Below, piece after piece: positions 29,676-39,352 of a DNA stretch of 64,000 nucleotides (the stretch's first letter is position 1; the number at the start of each line of letters is the position of its first letter). The position numbers and the translations under genes are program-made. Under the pieces are notes generated by a model. It was not told where the DNA came from. It did not search any database and saw only the letters and a program-made list of their open reading frames with translations. The DNA lies in assembly GCA_000961725.1 (NCBI GenBank), contig LADS01000001.1, forward strand, positions 22,890 through 86,889, written 5' to 3'. This DNA comes from Desulfobulbaceae bacterium BRH_c16a. GTDB lineage: Bacteria; Desulfobacterota; Desulfobulbia; Desulfobulbales; Desulfocapsaceae.

Positions 29676-30458
29676 ATGGCATCGGCACCGTTACTTAAAG
29701 ATTTAGAGTGGCTCGCCCGCCAGGCCGGCGCGATTCTCGTCGCCGGATATGAGCAGGATCACCAGATCGATTTCAAGGGAGAAATAGATCTGGTCACAGA
29801 AATCGATCACCGTTCGGAAGCTTTCATAGTCGATGAGTTGAGCCGCAGGTTTCCCGGCCATCAAGTGCTGGCGGAGGAACGCGGCGGCAGGGATGACGGC
29901 AGGAACCAATGGTACATCGATCCTCTGGACGGCACGGTCAATTATGCGCACGGCATCCCTTTTTTCTGCGTATCGATTGCCTATGCCGTGGATGGACATC
30001 TGACCCTGGCTGCGGTCTATGATCCGATGCGGGACGAGTTGTTCACCGCCGAACGAGGCCGGGGGGCATGGCTGAATGGCAGGTTGGTACAGACCGGGCA
30101 GCAGACGGAGTTGTCCCGCGCCCTGCTGGTCACCGGTTTTCCCTACTCTATCCGGGAGACAGCGGAGGATAATTTCGATCAATTCTTCAGGTTGTCGAAG
30201 CTTTCCCAAGGTGTGCGCCGTTTGGGGTCGGCGGCTCTTGACCTCTGCTATGTGGCGGCCGGACGATTCGAAGGCTACTGGGAACTTTCTCTCCAGCCCT
30301 GGGATCTGGCAGCCGGGGCGTTGATCGCCCGGGAGGCCGGCGCGATGGTGACCTCGGTACGGGGAGATTTAAACCTCCTCCAGCCTCCCTATTCGGTATT
30401 GGCGGCTACTCCGGGACTCCACGCCAAACTGCTGGCGGCACTGCGCTCCTCCGCATAG
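29676..30458 (+). CDS. Inositol-1-monophosphatase family phosphatase
   Basis: A 260-residue member of the lithium-sensitive magnesium-dependent phosphatase family. Motif A is WYIDPLDGTVNYAHG and motif B is WDLAAGALIAREAGA; the upstream glutamate ligand is in LAEERGG. Such enzymes release phosphate from inositol phosphates or related sugar phosphates, and the bacterial type can also act as SuhB. AAGGAGG at 29658-29664 defines the ATG at 29676; the frame is open far upstream but that part overlaps the preceding gene in another frame and is not coding. It lies 46 bases after the glycosyltransferase gene. Confidence 0.92.
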   Translation: MASAPLLKDLEWLARQAGAILVAGYEQDHQIDFKGEIDLVTEIDHRSEAFIVDELSRRFPGHQVLAEERGGRDDGRNQWYIDPLDGTVNYAHGIPFFCVSIAYAVDGHLTLAAVYDPMRDELFTAERGRGAWLNGRLVQTGQQTELSRALLVTGFPYSIRETAEDNFDQFFRLSKLSQGVRRLGSAALDLCYVAAGRFEGYWELSLQPWDLAAGALIAREAGAMVTSVRGDLNLLQPPYSVLAATPGLHAKLLAALRSSA

Positions 30459-30570
30459 CTTCTCGGGCATAACTTTAAAATAGCTGGCTCAAGGCGGTCA
30501 AATGGTGTAGATTCTGCACCACCTCACGTTTTTTTCATCAGACGAATTCACCTGTCGAAAACGCCAATAC

Positions 30571-32364
30571 ATGTTTACAGAATATTTTCGTCTTTCTTCT
30601 CTTGCCAAAAAGAGCGATATCGTACTCCATCTCAAAAGAGCAGCATCGGCTTTAATGCCCTTTCTCGTCCTGAGTCTTATCCTTTTAACCATCTCCCTGT
30701 CCTTTGGGCTGGCAGGCGGCATAAATGAAAAATCAGCTGCCTTCAACCATGAATTGCCATTCATGCTGATTGCTTTTGCCTCGTTGCTCTACCTCATGAA
30801 ACCGGGCCCCTGGCGCGCTACGGTCGCCGCCGTTCCGATCATCGTTCTCTATCTGGGCATGGATCTCTATTATATCTTCATGCACAGCATCTTTAAACTT
30901 GACGATCTTCTCCTGTTGCCGGAGGGTCTTACTGTTTCGCCGGTCTGGGTTCGACTTGGGGTCTGGGGAGGAATGTTTGCCTGGGCGGCGGCCTTAGTCG
31001 TCCTGCTGAAACGCAGGCCTCGGGAACTGGTCTTGCCACTGTTGCTTCTGTTTTGTACGGCGGCAGTGCCGATCACTGCTTTCATCTCACCGACACAATT
31101 TCTCAAAACGGCTGACAGTCAGGGTCTCAAAGTGATACCCTGGTCCGACAGCTGGACGTCGGCAAGAGTCGGCAGGGCAACCTCCCTGTTGCTGTTTGCT
31201 GCGACCAAGCATAAAGCCATGGCGGAATTGGCGATGTTGCCTCTGGTGGAGGATCCCAACCAGAATCCGACATTTTTACGCAGTACATTGCATGATGCCC
31301 GCAATATCCATATTCTGGTTCTTGAGTCCTTTCTTGACCCTGAGCGATTCAAATCCCTGAAATTCAGGACCCCGACAGCACCACCCCGGTTTGAAGCGTT
31401 GCGCAGGAAAATGCATGTGGCAACGTCGCCCGTTTTCGGCGGCGGCACGGCCCAGGCCGAATTTGAGATCCTCTGCGGTGTGCCGGCGCTGAAACTCTAC
31501 ACCTCGGCGGAATTCAACATGCTTGACGGCACCCGGACGCGCTGTCTGCCGAGCTTGCTGGGCGATGTCGGCTACCGGACCATTGCCACTCAATCATATA
31601 AACCCGATTTCTTCAATTCCGAGAAGGCCTACCGCAGCCTTGGCTTCGAGGAGACCAATTATCCCACGGTTTTTGCCGGAACCCGGCCAACCTATCTGCA
31701 ATATGAGGATTCCGAACATTATATTTACGACGGAGATCTTCTTGCTCAAAACCTCCTCTATGTCGAAAAGCTCATTGCCGAAGATCGGCCCTTTCTCAAT
31801 TATGTGCTGGGTGTTTACGGCCATCTGCCCCATAAGACGGATACGAACCGGTTTCCCCCGATGGTCGATATCGTCGGCGTCGATAAGAATTCCCAGACCT
31901 ATCTGGCCATTCAGCAGTTCTATTATCGGGCCGGCGCCGTTGCCGACTATCTGCAAAAGCTGAGGGAGATGGATCCGGACAGTCTGATCCTGATAACCAG
32001 CGATCATCTGCCGCCATTGGACGGAGGTCCGCGATTGTATAGAAACCTTGGCTACTCATTGACCGCCGGCGGCGAATATAAGCAGAATATCTGGTTCTAT
32101 GATGGCCCTGAGCACAAGAATCCCGCCTGGCCGGATTATCATTACGAATTCATGGACTTCATCCTCGATATTCTCACCGAGGGGCGCATCTGCCGACAGG
32201 TGGTTTGTAAAAACCGCGAGACCTGGAACCCTCAAAAACTGACTGCCGGTTATAACAACCTCATGAGTCTGGGTTCCGGCATTGTACGCCAGCCGGCAAC
32301 GTTTATCGCCGGCACTCCTGCCGGAATGAAAACGACCACTCTGGCCACTCCGCCGCGGCTGTAG
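30571..32364 (+). CDS. LTA-synthase/OpgB-like phosphoglycerol (phosphoethanolamine) transferase family protein
   Basis: A 597-residue protein: five N-terminal helices within the first 175 residues, then a periplasmic alkaline-phosphatase-superfamily domain. Metal and catalytic residues are visible: the glutamate in ILVLESFLDP, the nucleophilic threonine in GGTAQAEFEILCG, the histidine region VYGHLPH and the TSDH motif. The family moves phosphoglycerol or phosphoethanolamine headgroups from lipids to glycans. With the two genes upstream, it could decorate an envelope glycan. The acceptor is not known. The ribosome-binding site is weak. Confidence 0.85.
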   Translation: MFTEYFRLSSLAKKSDIVLHLKRAASALMPFLVLSLILLTISLSFGLAGGINEKSAAFNHELPFMLIAFASLLYLMKPGPWRATVAAVPIIVLYLGMDLYYIFMHSIFKLDDLLLLPEGLTVSPVWVRLGVWGGMFAWAAALVVLLKRRPRELVLPLLLLFCTAAVPITAFISPTQFLKTADSQGLKVIPWSDSWTSARVGRATSLLLFAATKHKAMAELAMLPLVEDPNQNPTFLRSTLHDARNIHILVLESFLDPERFKSLKFRTPTAPPRFEALRRKMHVATSPVFGGGTAQAEFEILCGVPALKLYTSAEFNMLDGTRTRCLPSLLGDVGYRTIATQSYKPDFFNSEKAYRSLGFEETNYPTVFAGTRPTYLQYEDSEHYIYDGDLLAQNLLYVEKLIAEDRPFLNYVLGVYGHLPHKTDTNRFPPMVDIVGVDKNSQTYLAIQQFYYRAGAVADYLQKLREMDPDSLILITSDHLPPLDGGPRLYRNLGYSLTAGGEYKQNIWFYDGPEHKNPAWPDYHYEFMDFILDILTEGRICRQVVCKNRETWNPQKLTAGYNNLMSLGSGIVRQPATFIAGTPAGMKTTTLATPPRL

Positions 32365-32390
32365 ACCGGGGTTGTCGAAGACTTACAATG

Positions 32391-34289
32391 TTATTCATTT
32401 GACAGCCCGTAAGTAATTTCTTTTTGCATGTTATCGATGCGTGAAAAGATCTCTTTCAGCATGGTTTGTTCGATACGGGTCAGTCTTTTTGGATTGATAT
32501 AATTATCGGGCGCGGTTTTTTCCATCGTTATGGCGCTGAGTTGTCTGGCAAATCGCAATTGCATCAAAAAGCTGTAGGCCTGTTCCAGCTCATGGTAGGT
32601 ATCCCGAGAAAGCAATTTCCGGGTAAACAGTTGGTGCAGCCTTTCCTGAGTATTTGTTTCCGACAAACCATTCTTGAGGGCATGAAGTCTGGCAAAATCA
32701 ACTATCGGCACCATCACCTTCTTGATGTCGAACGATTCGCGGTGTTCTCCCCTGGACTCGACTATAAAGTTTCTGAAAAATCCGATGGGCGGCTTGAAAT
32801 GCTGCGCATTGACTGCCATATAGCCGAAAAACAGCGGCGACTCGGCCAGTGCATGCTGCAAAAAACTTCGCAGTTCCGCCACCAGCTCATCCTGGCCATG
32901 GGCGCATCGAAAATCAAAAAAAATTGCCGAGCTGAGCATATCCTCAGGTTCGGCAAGTCGTATCCAGGAGAGAAAATACCCCTTCCATACTGAGAGAGGC
33001 TGGCACCATTTCGGGTTCATTGCCATGATTTCGCCCTTGCAAAGGTCAAAACCGACGTCGCTTAGCGAGGTACATATCATCTCCCCCAGAGCGAGAAAAT
33101 AGGAGTGGACTGCTGCGGCCGATTGTCCCACGACATCTTCATAAATAATGGCATTGTCCTGATCGGTTTTCAGGGTCTGTTCTTTTCGGCCTTCGCTGCC
33201 CATCACCATGAAGGCGAACGGACAGGGGGGCGGACCGGTTTTATCCAGGGCAAAGGCTATGATTTTGTTGAGAATAGCATCGGAAATGGTGGTAATCAGA
33301 CGAGTAAGGTTCCGCGCTTTCGCCCCGTTGGCTATGAGATCCTGAATAACCACGGGGAGGAGTTGATATTGCTGTCTGAGGGCTTCAATACCGCCGGCCG
33401 TCGATATCTCGCCTATGAGGAACAGCGGCGACTGACCTTGGGCGGCGAGAATATCCTTATTGGTAATGATACCGATCACTACGTTCTCCGGGCCGGTGAC
33501 CCCCAGGTATTTGAAATTCTCCTGCATCATGGTCATCAGCGCTTCAAAGATCAAAGCCTGTGCCGAAATGGTTCGCAGCGGAAAAGACATGATTGTTTCC
33601 ACCGGCTTGTCGATGTCCAGACCGCTGGCCACCACTTTTTGCCGTAAATCGTTGTCGGTGACGATACCTACAAAATCTCCCTCGAGCGAAGTAATGAGGA
33701 TACTGCTGCATGAGTGTCGGCTCATCAACTGCGCAGCAGCCCGGATGGTCGTCTTGGTCGGACAGGAAACCAATGTTCTCTGGACGATGGTGCTGATTGG
33801 TTGATTGAGAAACTGCAGGGCTTCCTCGCCTGGCTGGATGGTTTTGGCGACAATGGAGGCATACGAGCGATCAAGCATGCGCTTTCCAAAGGTGTCGGTG
33901 AAAAACTCGAGGAACTGGGTATTTTGCTTGCAAACCTCAAGGAAATTTGTTTTTGGCCAGACATAAAAATGGGTGTCTTCGGTGGTTCGGAGAGACCGGA
34001 TACAGATGGAATTATTGATCAGCATCGATATGCCGCCGAACAGATCGCCTTCGCTCATCAATGCCTTGCTGATCATATGATCGCCTTCGTCAAAAAAACG
34101 TTCGGCTGCCCCGTTCTGAATTATGTAGAGCGAATCGATCCTTGACAGACCCTGGTTGAAGATTGTGGTGTCACGGGGATAAAAAACCATAGTCAATTCC
34201 GAGGCGGCTTTTTCAATTTCCTTTTCCGGAAGGAAAGAAAACGGAGCTATCCCCGATAAAAAATGAAAGGCACGATTATCGCAGTCCAT
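32391..34289 (-). CDS. Cyclic-nucleotide-binding / CBS / DUF294 nucleotidyltransferase-like signalling protein
   Basis: A 632-residue cytoplasmic protein. Order: cyclic-nucleotide-binding fold (about 10-140; LFGGISMLINNS), two CBS domains (about 165-285; SRHSCSSILITSLEGDFVGI), DUF294 putative nucleotidyltransferase with FMVMGSEGRKEQTLKTDQDN (about 360-380) and the DUF294 C-terminal helical domain. The GS-x-GRxE...DxD pattern resembles the GlnD/GlnE transferase site. The family is found near acetate-type symporters together with DnaQ-like exonuclease proteins, as here. It probably senses adenylates or other nucleotides and modifies a partner; the target is unknown. The next gene upstream ends 32 bases before the start. 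Confidence 0.85.
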   Translation of the reverse strand: MDCDNRAFHFLSGIAPFSFLPEKEIEKAASELTMVFYPRDTTIFNQGLSRIDSLYIIQNGAAERFFDEGDHMISKALMSEGDLFGGISMLINNSICIRSLRTTEDTHFYVWPKTNFLEVCKQNTQFLEFFTDTFGKRMLDRSYASIVAKTIQPGEEALQFLNQPISTIVQRTLVSCPTKTTIRAAAQLMSRHSCSSILITSLEGDFVGIVTDNDLRQKVVASGLDIDKPVETIMSFPLRTISAQALIFEALMTMMQENFKYLGVTGPENVVIGIITNKDILAAQGQSPLFLIGEISTAGGIEALRQQYQLLPVVIQDLIANGAKARNLTRLITTISDAILNKIIAFALDKTGPPPCPFAFMVMGSEGRKEQTLKTDQDNAIIYEDVVGQSAAAVHSYFLALGEMICTSLSDVGFDLCKGEIMAMNPKWCQPLSVWKGYFLSWIRLAEPEDMLSSAIFFDFRCAHGQDELVAELRSFLQHALAESPLFFGYMAVNAQHFKPPIGFFRNFIVESRGEHRESFDIKKVMVPIVDFARLHALKNGLSETNTQERLHQLFTRKLLSRDTYHELEQAYSFLMQLRFARQLSAITMEKTAPDNYINPKRLTRIEQTMLKEIFSRIDNMQKEITYGLSNE

Positions 34290-34321
34290 GATTTTTCAAT
34301 AGGTTCAATAGAACAACTCTC

Positions 34322-36289
34322 TCAATAGGACAGTTTGGCGTATTTGGTTTTTTTCGATGCCTGAATGGCATCCTTTAAAGTCAGGATGTTACTTCTCGCC
34401 AGAATCGGGATGAATTTCAACAGAATCTCGGCTGCTGCACATGCGTCGCCAAGGGCCGTATGCCTGCCGGCGATGGTGATGCCAAGCCTTGCGGAAATTG
34501 CTTCAAGACTGTGGCAGCGCTGTGATGGATGAATAACCGCCGACAGAAACATGATGTCGAGAACCGGCTGCAGGAACCGAACGGGCGCAATATATTCCTT
34601 GACCTGGAACATCCGCATATCAAAAGCAACATTATGTCCTACCAGAACGGTATTTCCGACAAACTGAAAGAGACGCGGCAAGATTTTTTCGATCGTTGGC
34701 CGGCCCTGCAGCATTTCCTCCCGGATCCCGTGGAATTTGATCGAATTTTCGGGAATCTCCCGCTGAGGATCGACCAAGACATCGAAAGTTTCATTGCGCA
34801 GCAGGTGTCCGTTGACGATGCGCACTGCACCTATTGCAATAATTTCGTCCGAAAAGGGATCGAGACCGGTTGTTTCGGTATCTATGACCGTGTATTTAAG
34901 TTGAGACAGCATGTGCTCCTGCAGATCGGGACTGCTGTCCGGCCGGTTAAAAAGTTCGAAGTCGTAGAATTCCGGACGACCGGTCGGCAGGGTGACGGGG
35001 GCGATGGCTCTCTCTTTCGGCGGCTCGGCGGAGGGGATGAAGATGCGCAGACATGATTTTCCCGGCAATGGCAGGTGCTTGGAAGACCACCATTCTGCTT
35101 CATGCCATATAAGGATGTCACTCAATGTCAGTGCACCGGATCCGTTTTTCAGTGGAACATTCAGGTCGTTCCATTCTGCCATAAGATCTTCCGCAAGAGG
35201 CACCCCGTCCCAGATAATGTCGAGGTGGACAAGATCCTGTTCAATCCCTGCAATGCACTCGAGTACTGACGAGTCGTTCACCTGCCGCAGCCGGCTTGCC
35301 AGGAAAGAAAGGGCCGCCGTCAGGTGCCGCTTATCGGCATATATCCAAGCCGGTTGATGGGGCATGGTGAGCTGCAGTGTCAAGTCGTGTTTTTCCATTA
35401 CCTTTTTTTGCACGGTTTCGAGCACTTTTTGCAGCTGTATGGGGCTGAGGGCAAGGTCGACGGGTGGCTGGGGCGGGGGTGTCGACGACCGGGACCGTTG
35501 GACAACGGTATTGATGCGGAGAATGTAGCCGAGCAGGTCATTCAGGTTACCGATAATGGGTACGATTTCGACTTTCAGAAAATGACCGGCAGGCCCAAGG
35601 GTTGCAAAACAGGTTCCCGGATTATCTTCTGCTTGAGAGATTTTTTCGGTGAGTTCGGTAAAAGCCCTCTGAAGCTGTGAACTTTTAATGTAACGGCAAA
35701 TATTCCTGCCGATTCCGATGGAAGCAGGCGGGAAGGTCGCGGTTCCTATGGTTTCCGGGTGGCCCAGCAGTTCTTTGGTCTTTTCATTGAACAACAGGAT
35801 CATTCCGGAAGGATTACAGACGATAATCGCCTCGGAAAAGCCCGAAATAATGGAAGACAGGATGTCTCTTTCCTCCTCTACAGCTTCTCTCGCCTGTCGG
35901 ATTTGGTCGTCGATGTCTGATTTAAGGGATTGATAACGATCGGCGCTTTCATTCACCAGGCTCGCCAGACGGTTCATGTTCTTTACGGCACTGATGTCTA
36001 TTCTGAATGAAGGGTTGGCGGAATGAATGATCGTCATCTCTTCGGCAATCTTACGGGTGGGCTCGACATACCAGCGAAAGATGGCGATGAGACCCCATAT
36101 CAGAATGCCGAGGGCGAGCAGAATCGCAGCAGCAATGCAACCCAGATTATCTTCTATAATACGCAGGAGTACCGTCTGGGTCTGAGGTTCCAGCCGATAC
36201 CTGATGAAAAAGACAAGTCCGCTGAAAACAATCGCCAGACAGAACGCGGAAACAGCTGGAATCCACCAGAATGTATTGATCGATCTCAA
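34322..36289 (-). CDS. Membrane-anchored PAS sensor with C-terminal DnaQ-like 3'-5' exonuclease domain
   Basis: A 655-residue protein. Two helices (SAFCLAIVFSGLVFFI and GCIAAAILLALGILIWGLI) enclose a very short periplasmic loop; a HAMP-like stretch, a coiled coil, a PAS domain (about 145-265) and a degenerate kinase-like region follow. The last 190 residues form a DEDDh exonuclease: VIDTETTGL, LVGHNVAFDMRMF and HTALGDACAAAEI give the D-E-D-H-D set. The start codon appears to be TTG at 36289, with no upstream Met in frame. Similar proteins accompany DUF294 proteins and DUF4212 symporters. An exonuclease fixed to a sensory membrane module is unusual and its substrate is not known. Confidence 0.8.
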   Translation of the reverse strand: MRSINTFWWIPAVSAFCLAIVFSGLVFFIRYRLEPQTQTVLLRIIEDNLGCIAAAILLALGILIWGLIAIFRWYVEPTRKIAEEMTIIHSANPSFRIDISAVKNMNRLASLVNESADRYQSLKSDIDDQIRQAREAVEEERDILSSIISGFSEAIIVCNPSGMILLFNEKTKELLGHPETIGTATFPPASIGIGRNICRYIKSSQLQRAFTELTEKISQAEDNPGTCFATLGPAGHFLKVEIVPIIGNLNDLLGYILRINTVVQRSRSSTPPPQPPVDLALSPIQLQKVLETVQKKVMEKHDLTLQLTMPHQPAWIYADKRHLTAALSFLASRLRQVNDSSVLECIAGIEQDLVHLDIIWDGVPLAEDLMAEWNDLNVPLKNGSGALTLSDILIWHEAEWWSSKHLPLPGKSCLRIFIPSAEPPKERAIAPVTLPTGRPEFYDFELFNRPDSSPDLQEHMLSQLKYTVIDTETTGLDPFSDEIIAIGAVRIVNGHLLRNETFDVLVDPQREIPENSIKFHGIREEMLQGRPTIEKILPRLFQFVGNTVLVGHNVAFDMRMFQVKEYIAPVRFLQPVLDIMFLSAVIHPSQRCHSLEAISARLGITIAGRHTALGDACAAAEILLKFIPILARSNILTLKDAIQASKKTKYAKLSY

Positions 36290-36356
36290 TAGATTGTCCG
36301 GTTAATTGACTGAACCTGTCACATCAGGGCAGGGCGGGAGACGGAATGCTTCCGGT

Positions 36357-36917
36357 TTAGCCCACCCACAGGTACATGAAAGAGCCGATATAAATGATGA
36401 TCACGACCAGAACCAGCAGCATGCGGGAAGCGGATAAGCCCGATGCCGATTTCAGGGCATGAAAAACCACGGCCAGCGCCAAAAACGATGCCGCGCCGAG
36501 AAGGGGAATATACAACCCTCCGGTTACTTTCACCTGGAGTGCGGCAAGTGCCGGAGCTAAAGGCCAGAAGGAAATCCAGGACATCCCAAGGGCCAGGTAT
36601 ATCGGGAGAAACAAGGTAGATCCACCAAAACCTCTGCAGAAAACCCAGGCGAACAAGGCCATGCCGCCATGAATCAGAAAAGCCACGGATACACCCATCA
36701 GAACCAGGGTCATTCTGACGTGAAAGGGGAGCGTTTCGCTTGTTCCGGGTTCAAGAAGATATCTGCTGAAATACACGGCGCTGAAGCCGTAGATCAAGCC
36801 AAAGGTGCCGACATTGATCGCCGTGTAAGCGAGCGAAAGCTTATCATGGGCAATGACCTCGCGATATACCGCTTCATCGAATCGTAGAATGCGGATCATA
36901 TGCTGAATGTAGCCCAT
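36357..36917 (-). CDS. Yip1-like integral membrane protein
   Basis: About 186 residues. After a short amphipathic start (LRFDEAVYREVIAHDKL, like the soluble lead-in of bacterial Yip1 proteins) there are four to five helices, e.g. GFSAVYFSRYLL, VLMGVSVAFLIHGGMALFAW and LVLVVIIIYIGSFMYLWV. The ATG at 36917 is chosen because GAGG lies six bases upstream; an ATG at 36989 is also in frame. Function unknown. It lies between the symporter terminator and the exonuclease gene. Confidence 0.65.
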   Translation of the reverse strand: MGYIQHMIRILRFDEAVYREVIAHDKLSLAYTAINVGTFGLIYGFSAVYFSRYLLEPGTSETLPFHVRMTLVLMGVSVAFLIHGGMALFAWVFCRGFGGSTLFLPIYLALGMSWISFWPLAPALAALQVKVTGGLYIPLLGAASFLALAVVFHALKSASGLSASRMLLVLVVIIIYIGSFMYLWVG

Positions 36918-37023
36918 TATAACCTCACGGGAGATGGATGGATGATTAACCGACAATTCAATCATTTTATTCGGTATGGAGAATTTCACAAGTATTTAAC
37001 CGAATAGAGGAGGATTCGAAAAA

Positions 37024-37055
37024 AAAGGGGAGCTGGAATGCTCCATCTCCCCTTT
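37024..37055 (-). terminator. Rho-independent terminator of the symporter operon
   Basis: A 14-bp stem with one mismatch (37024-37037 with 37042-37055, loop ATGC) is followed on the minus strand by a run of T (37019-37026 region). It begins 27 bases past the symporter stop, separating it from the Yip1-like gene. Confidence 0.85.
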
Positions 37056-37081
37056 GATCATGTTATATTATTTTCATGTTG

Positions 37082-38713
37082 TCATGCCCATGGTTGCATG
37101 CCCCAGATCGTGATAAAGATGCAGATTATTGCGAGAACCACCGGGAATGCCATGCCATTGTAGCGTTTATCGTCATAATCGCCCCATCCATGAATCCGGT
37201 CGATGACCTTTTTGTCATCCATGCTGGGAGACCATCCGGAAAGGGCGGGAATGCGATTGAAGATTAATGAAAGAAAGATAAAGAGAGTAAAAGACAGGGG
37301 AACCGTTACCAGACCACCGGACATCCCAAGAGCTGCCGTTGCGCCATTACCCACGACAATACTGGGGAAGACATGGGGAGAGATGACGATAAAGAGCAGC
37401 CCGCAGATGTTGGCCGACAGGATCAAGGCAAGTTTGTTGGCCTCTTTCCACCATACCCCAAGGAGAATGCCCGGGGTGGCGGTAGTGGCGAGCAGACCAA
37501 AGGCCCAGAGAATACTGGTAACCAGAAATTTGGGTGGTTTAAAGGCCAGCAGAACGGCGATGACGCCACCTATGGCTAAGGCAGCAAAACCCCAGCGGAT
37601 ACGGGTTCTGGCTTCCATTTTCGGCGCAATGATGCCGAGCAGGTCATTACCCACAAGACCGGAGATAGCCATAAGATTGCCGCCAACCGTCGACAGGCCG
37701 GCTGCCAGTGCGCCGCCCATGACGAAGGCTGCGACCCATAAGGGGTTGTAAAACACATTGAGGATGAGCAGGGTCTGATCCGCTTTGGCGATCGTATTGC
37801 CGGTGGTCGCGGCGAAAAAGTTGCCTGCAAATCCGCTGGCGTAGCTGCCGGCAAACAGAAGGCCGAGGAAAAGTACGAACCATACCACAGCCCATCGGGC
37901 AGTCTTGACGCTGGAAGAGGTGAAAACACGCATCGCCAGATGCGGCAGCGCGACCGGTCCCAGGGTAAAGGCCGGTATCAGGGCAAAATACCAGCGAATG
38001 TCATATTTCATGTCAAAGAAGGTGGGGAGCACGTTGAGCATGGCCGGGACCATATCGCCGTACGCCAGGGGCGGGAACCACCAGCCGGATGAACCCATGC
38101 TCTTCATGATTGCGCCCATCGGCACGATCATGGCTATGGTCATGATGATCATCTGAAACGCGGCATTGTAGGAGGCGCCGTACATGCCGCCGAGAGTCAC
38201 AAATCCGACAGTGGCGACACCCGCGACAACCAGGCCGATGTTGTACGGAATGCCGAACAGCAGTTCAAAGGCTTGACCGAGACCGATCATCTGACCGAGG
38301 GCGTACATGATCATGATCAGAATCATCCAGAAGACGATGGTCAGGGTGGCTCCTTTGCCGTAACGGGCTTTTATGAAAGTAGCCGGGGTAAAGGCTTTCA
38401 TCCGGCGGAGGCTGGTGCCGTAGAGAAGAGTCAGAAGAGGAATGGAGATGGCCCATTGAATCCACAGGTAGACAAAGGGCACCTGCATCTTCGATATCAG
38501 GGCGATAACTCCCAGAAAGGTTGCCAGGCTGGCCCAGGTGGCTGCCATGCTCAGGCCGTTGGTTACCGGGCCGATCTTGAAGCCGGCTGCATAGAAATCT
38601 TCCTCGCTCGTGGTCATTCTGCTCGCCCACCAGCCGATGCCATAGCAGACAAGAAACAGGATACCGACAACGATAACGCCGACCCAGACATTGGTGATCG
38701 CAAATTCATTCAT
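37082..38713 (-). CDS. Sodium:solute symporter, VC_2705 (acetate-permease-like) subfamily
   Basis: A 543-residue, 13-helix member of the SSS family. Characteristic segments are EEDFYAAGFKIGPVTNGLSM, AATWASLATFLG near helix 2 and TVGGNLMAISGLVGND near the sodium-site helices. The subfamily differs from PutP and ActP by its pairing with a small DUF4212 subunit, which is encoded just upstream. A good GGAGG lies inside the end of the upstream gene. Probable cargo is a short carboxylate such as acetate; this is from family knowledge, not the sequence. The operon ends in a strong terminator. Confidence 0.92.
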   Translation of the reverse strand: MNEFAITNVWVGVIVVGILFLVCYGIGWWASRMTTSEEDFYAAGFKIGPVTNGLSMAATWASLATFLGVIALISKMQVPFVYLWIQWAISIPLLTLLYGTSLRRMKAFTPATFIKARYGKGATLTIVFWMILIMIMYALGQMIGLGQAFELLFGIPYNIGLVVAGVATVGFVTLGGMYGASYNAAFQMIIMTIAMIVPMGAIMKSMGSSGWWFPPLAYGDMVPAMLNVLPTFFDMKYDIRWYFALIPAFTLGPVALPHLAMRVFTSSSVKTARWAVVWFVLFLGLLFAGSYASGFAGNFFAATTGNTIAKADQTLLILNVFYNPLWVAAFVMGGALAAGLSTVGGNLMAISGLVGNDLLGIIAPKMEARTRIRWGFAALAIGGVIAVLLAFKPPKFLVTSILWAFGLLATTATPGILLGVWWKEANKLALILSANICGLLFIVISPHVFPSIVVGNGATAALGMSGGLVTVPLSFTLFIFLSLIFNRIPALSGWSPSMDDKKVIDRIHGWGDYDDKRYNGMAFPVVLAIICIFITIWGMQPWA

Positions 38714-38714
38714 G

Positions 38715-39005
38715 TTACTTTCCTCCCGTCTTGTCGGACATTACTTCCTGGCCCTGGGTTTTGGCGTACGCTTCCATGTCATCGTCAAATTTGTTGCAGA
38801 CCAGAGCCATGGCTATGCATACGCCCATCAGGCCGAACCAGCCCATCAGGATGGGGACAATGTACTCAACCGGAAATCCCCACATCATGCCTCCCTTCAA
38901 TGACGGAAACATGACGAAAACCGATGCGAAATGGCCAAAGAGCATCAGCAGTGCGCTGAAAACAATGGTAATCCATAATTCCTTCTTATACAGTTCGTCT
39001 TTCAT
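38715..39005 (-). CDS. Sodium/solute symporter small subunit, DUF4212
   Basis: A 96-residue two-helix protein (WITIVFSALLMLFGHFASVF and PILMGWFGLMGVCIAMALVC) with the family motif GFPVEYIVPILMGW. The open frame extends to 39137 but the ATG at 39005, with AAGGAT nine bases before it, starts the conserved part (MKDELYKKELW). It ends one base before the symporter start, and the two are always paired in this subfamily. Confidence 0.9.
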   Translation of the reverse strand: MKDELYKKELWITIVFSALLMLFGHFASVFVMFPSLKGGMMWGFPVEYIVPILMGWFGLMGVCIAMALVCNKFDDDMEAYAKTQGQEVMSDKTGGK

Positions 39006-39352
39006 GAATATGAGATCCTTGTTGTCAAAGGTGAGATGGGATCTGAACCCAGACCTTTCCCCGGACAGAATTCGGACATGGGAAAGGTCAGAGTCAGAGG
39101 CATTACCAAATGATATGAACGAGCGCTCAGTCAACACACCTTGAGTAATCTAAAATGATATTCTTGTCAAAACATTTTTATATGGAAAGAAATTATTACA
39201 TGCAATTTTCGATGGGTCGTCCCCTCGCCACGAAAGATGGGCAAGGTTGATGAAAAGAGATTCGACATAGAGATCTCCAAGCGAGTGTTCTCTCTGCAGA
39301 ATATGTCTTTGCACCGGCTGTGAGGCAAGAGAAGACAGAAGAGATTTCTCAA
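39006..39352. other. Intergenic region upstream of the symporter operon, 347 bases
   Basis: It should hold the promoter of the DUF4212-symporter operon. On the minus strand a TTGACA is visible at 39165-39170 but no convincing -10 follows at the right distance. A GAGCGCTC palindrome lies at 39121-39128. No sigma-54 site was recognised and no gene is supported. Confidence 0.4.
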
